Below, piece after piece: positions 63,873 to 64,000 of a stretch of DNA of 64,000 bases (its first letter is position 1; every line of letters begins with the position of its first letter). The position numbers and the translations under genes were made by a program. The stretch spans positions 10,888 through 74,887 of the forward strand of contig KV423954.1 of assembly GCA_001632435.1 (NCBI GenBank), given 5' to 3'. The notes below the pieces were generated by a model. That model worked only from the letters and a program-made list of their open reading frames with translations. It was not told the DNA's origin and made no database searches. Origin of the DNA: Calocera cornea HHB12733 (taxonomy: Eukaryota; Basidiomycota; Dacrymycetes; Dacrymycetales; Dacrymycetaceae).

Positions 63873-64000
63873 TGTTAGCCATTGTAGGCGGTCAGGCAGC
63901 ACAGCGTGTAGAACATACCATGAGCAGTGAGAGTAAGTACTGTACAAGGGTTGGAGAAGGCAGGGGCCGGAGAGAACAGAAAGTGGTGGCGTGCAGGATG
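63873..64000. other. upstream region of UBE2S-like gene to window end
   Basis: Only 128 bp; likely promoter and leader. Confidence 0.4.

Overview
The window is nuclear DNA of a filamentous basidiomycete, probably Agaricomycetes. The evidence is very dense short introns (mostly 45-60 nt), an Ste12 protein with both a homeodomain and two C2H2 fingers, a basidiomycete-type MSB1/Mug8 protein, a METTL14-like protein, a UBE2S-like E2, and Helitron and Gypsy elements. All gene models were built by hand from splice signals, reading frame and protein-family conservation; no search or transcript data were available. About 108 introns were resolved.

Layout. 1-415 is a 21-bp tandem repeat. 684-2890 (+) is a METTL14-like m6A methyltransferase subunit with a long Met/Gly-rich tail. 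3658-6041 (-) is STE12. 6042-10069 is a long stretch with no recognisable gene. 10070-20673 holds VPS36 (+), a dihydrofolate/folylpolyglutamate synthase (-), an FMP46-like thioredoxin-fold protein (+), a small single-pass membrane protein (+), an MSB1/Mug8 protein (+) and OPI3 (+). 20763-32561 is two divergent pairs: COQ8 (-)/glycogen phosphorylase (+), and RPA49 (-)/SET2 (+). 33304-51968 is a transposon block: two Helitrons joined head to tail, an LTR, a truncated third Helitron and a Gypsy-like remnant. 53240-63872 returns to genes: a mitochondrial oxodicarboxylate carrier (-), an OTU deubiquitinase (-), eEF1B-gamma (+), a class 3 lipase (-), an S33 aminopeptidase-like hydrolase (-) and a UBE2S-like E2 (-). 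A 100-N gap lies at 56610-56709.

The genes are mostly unrelated housekeeping and regulatory functions: RNA modification, mating/filamentation transcription, ESCRT-II sorting, folate, phospholipid and ubiquinone synthesis, glycogen breakdown, Pol I, H3K36 methylation, translation and ubiquitin. No biosynthetic cluster is seen. The most unusual signals are in splicing and repeats. The COQ8 homologue needs two GA-AG introns. Glycogen phosphorylase and SET2 carry four GC-AG introns. The carrier gene has a 5-nt micro-exon. A dispersed CTTCCG-rich intergenic repeat carries a conserved core of about 45 bp. Two Helitrons abut at a shared nucleotide.
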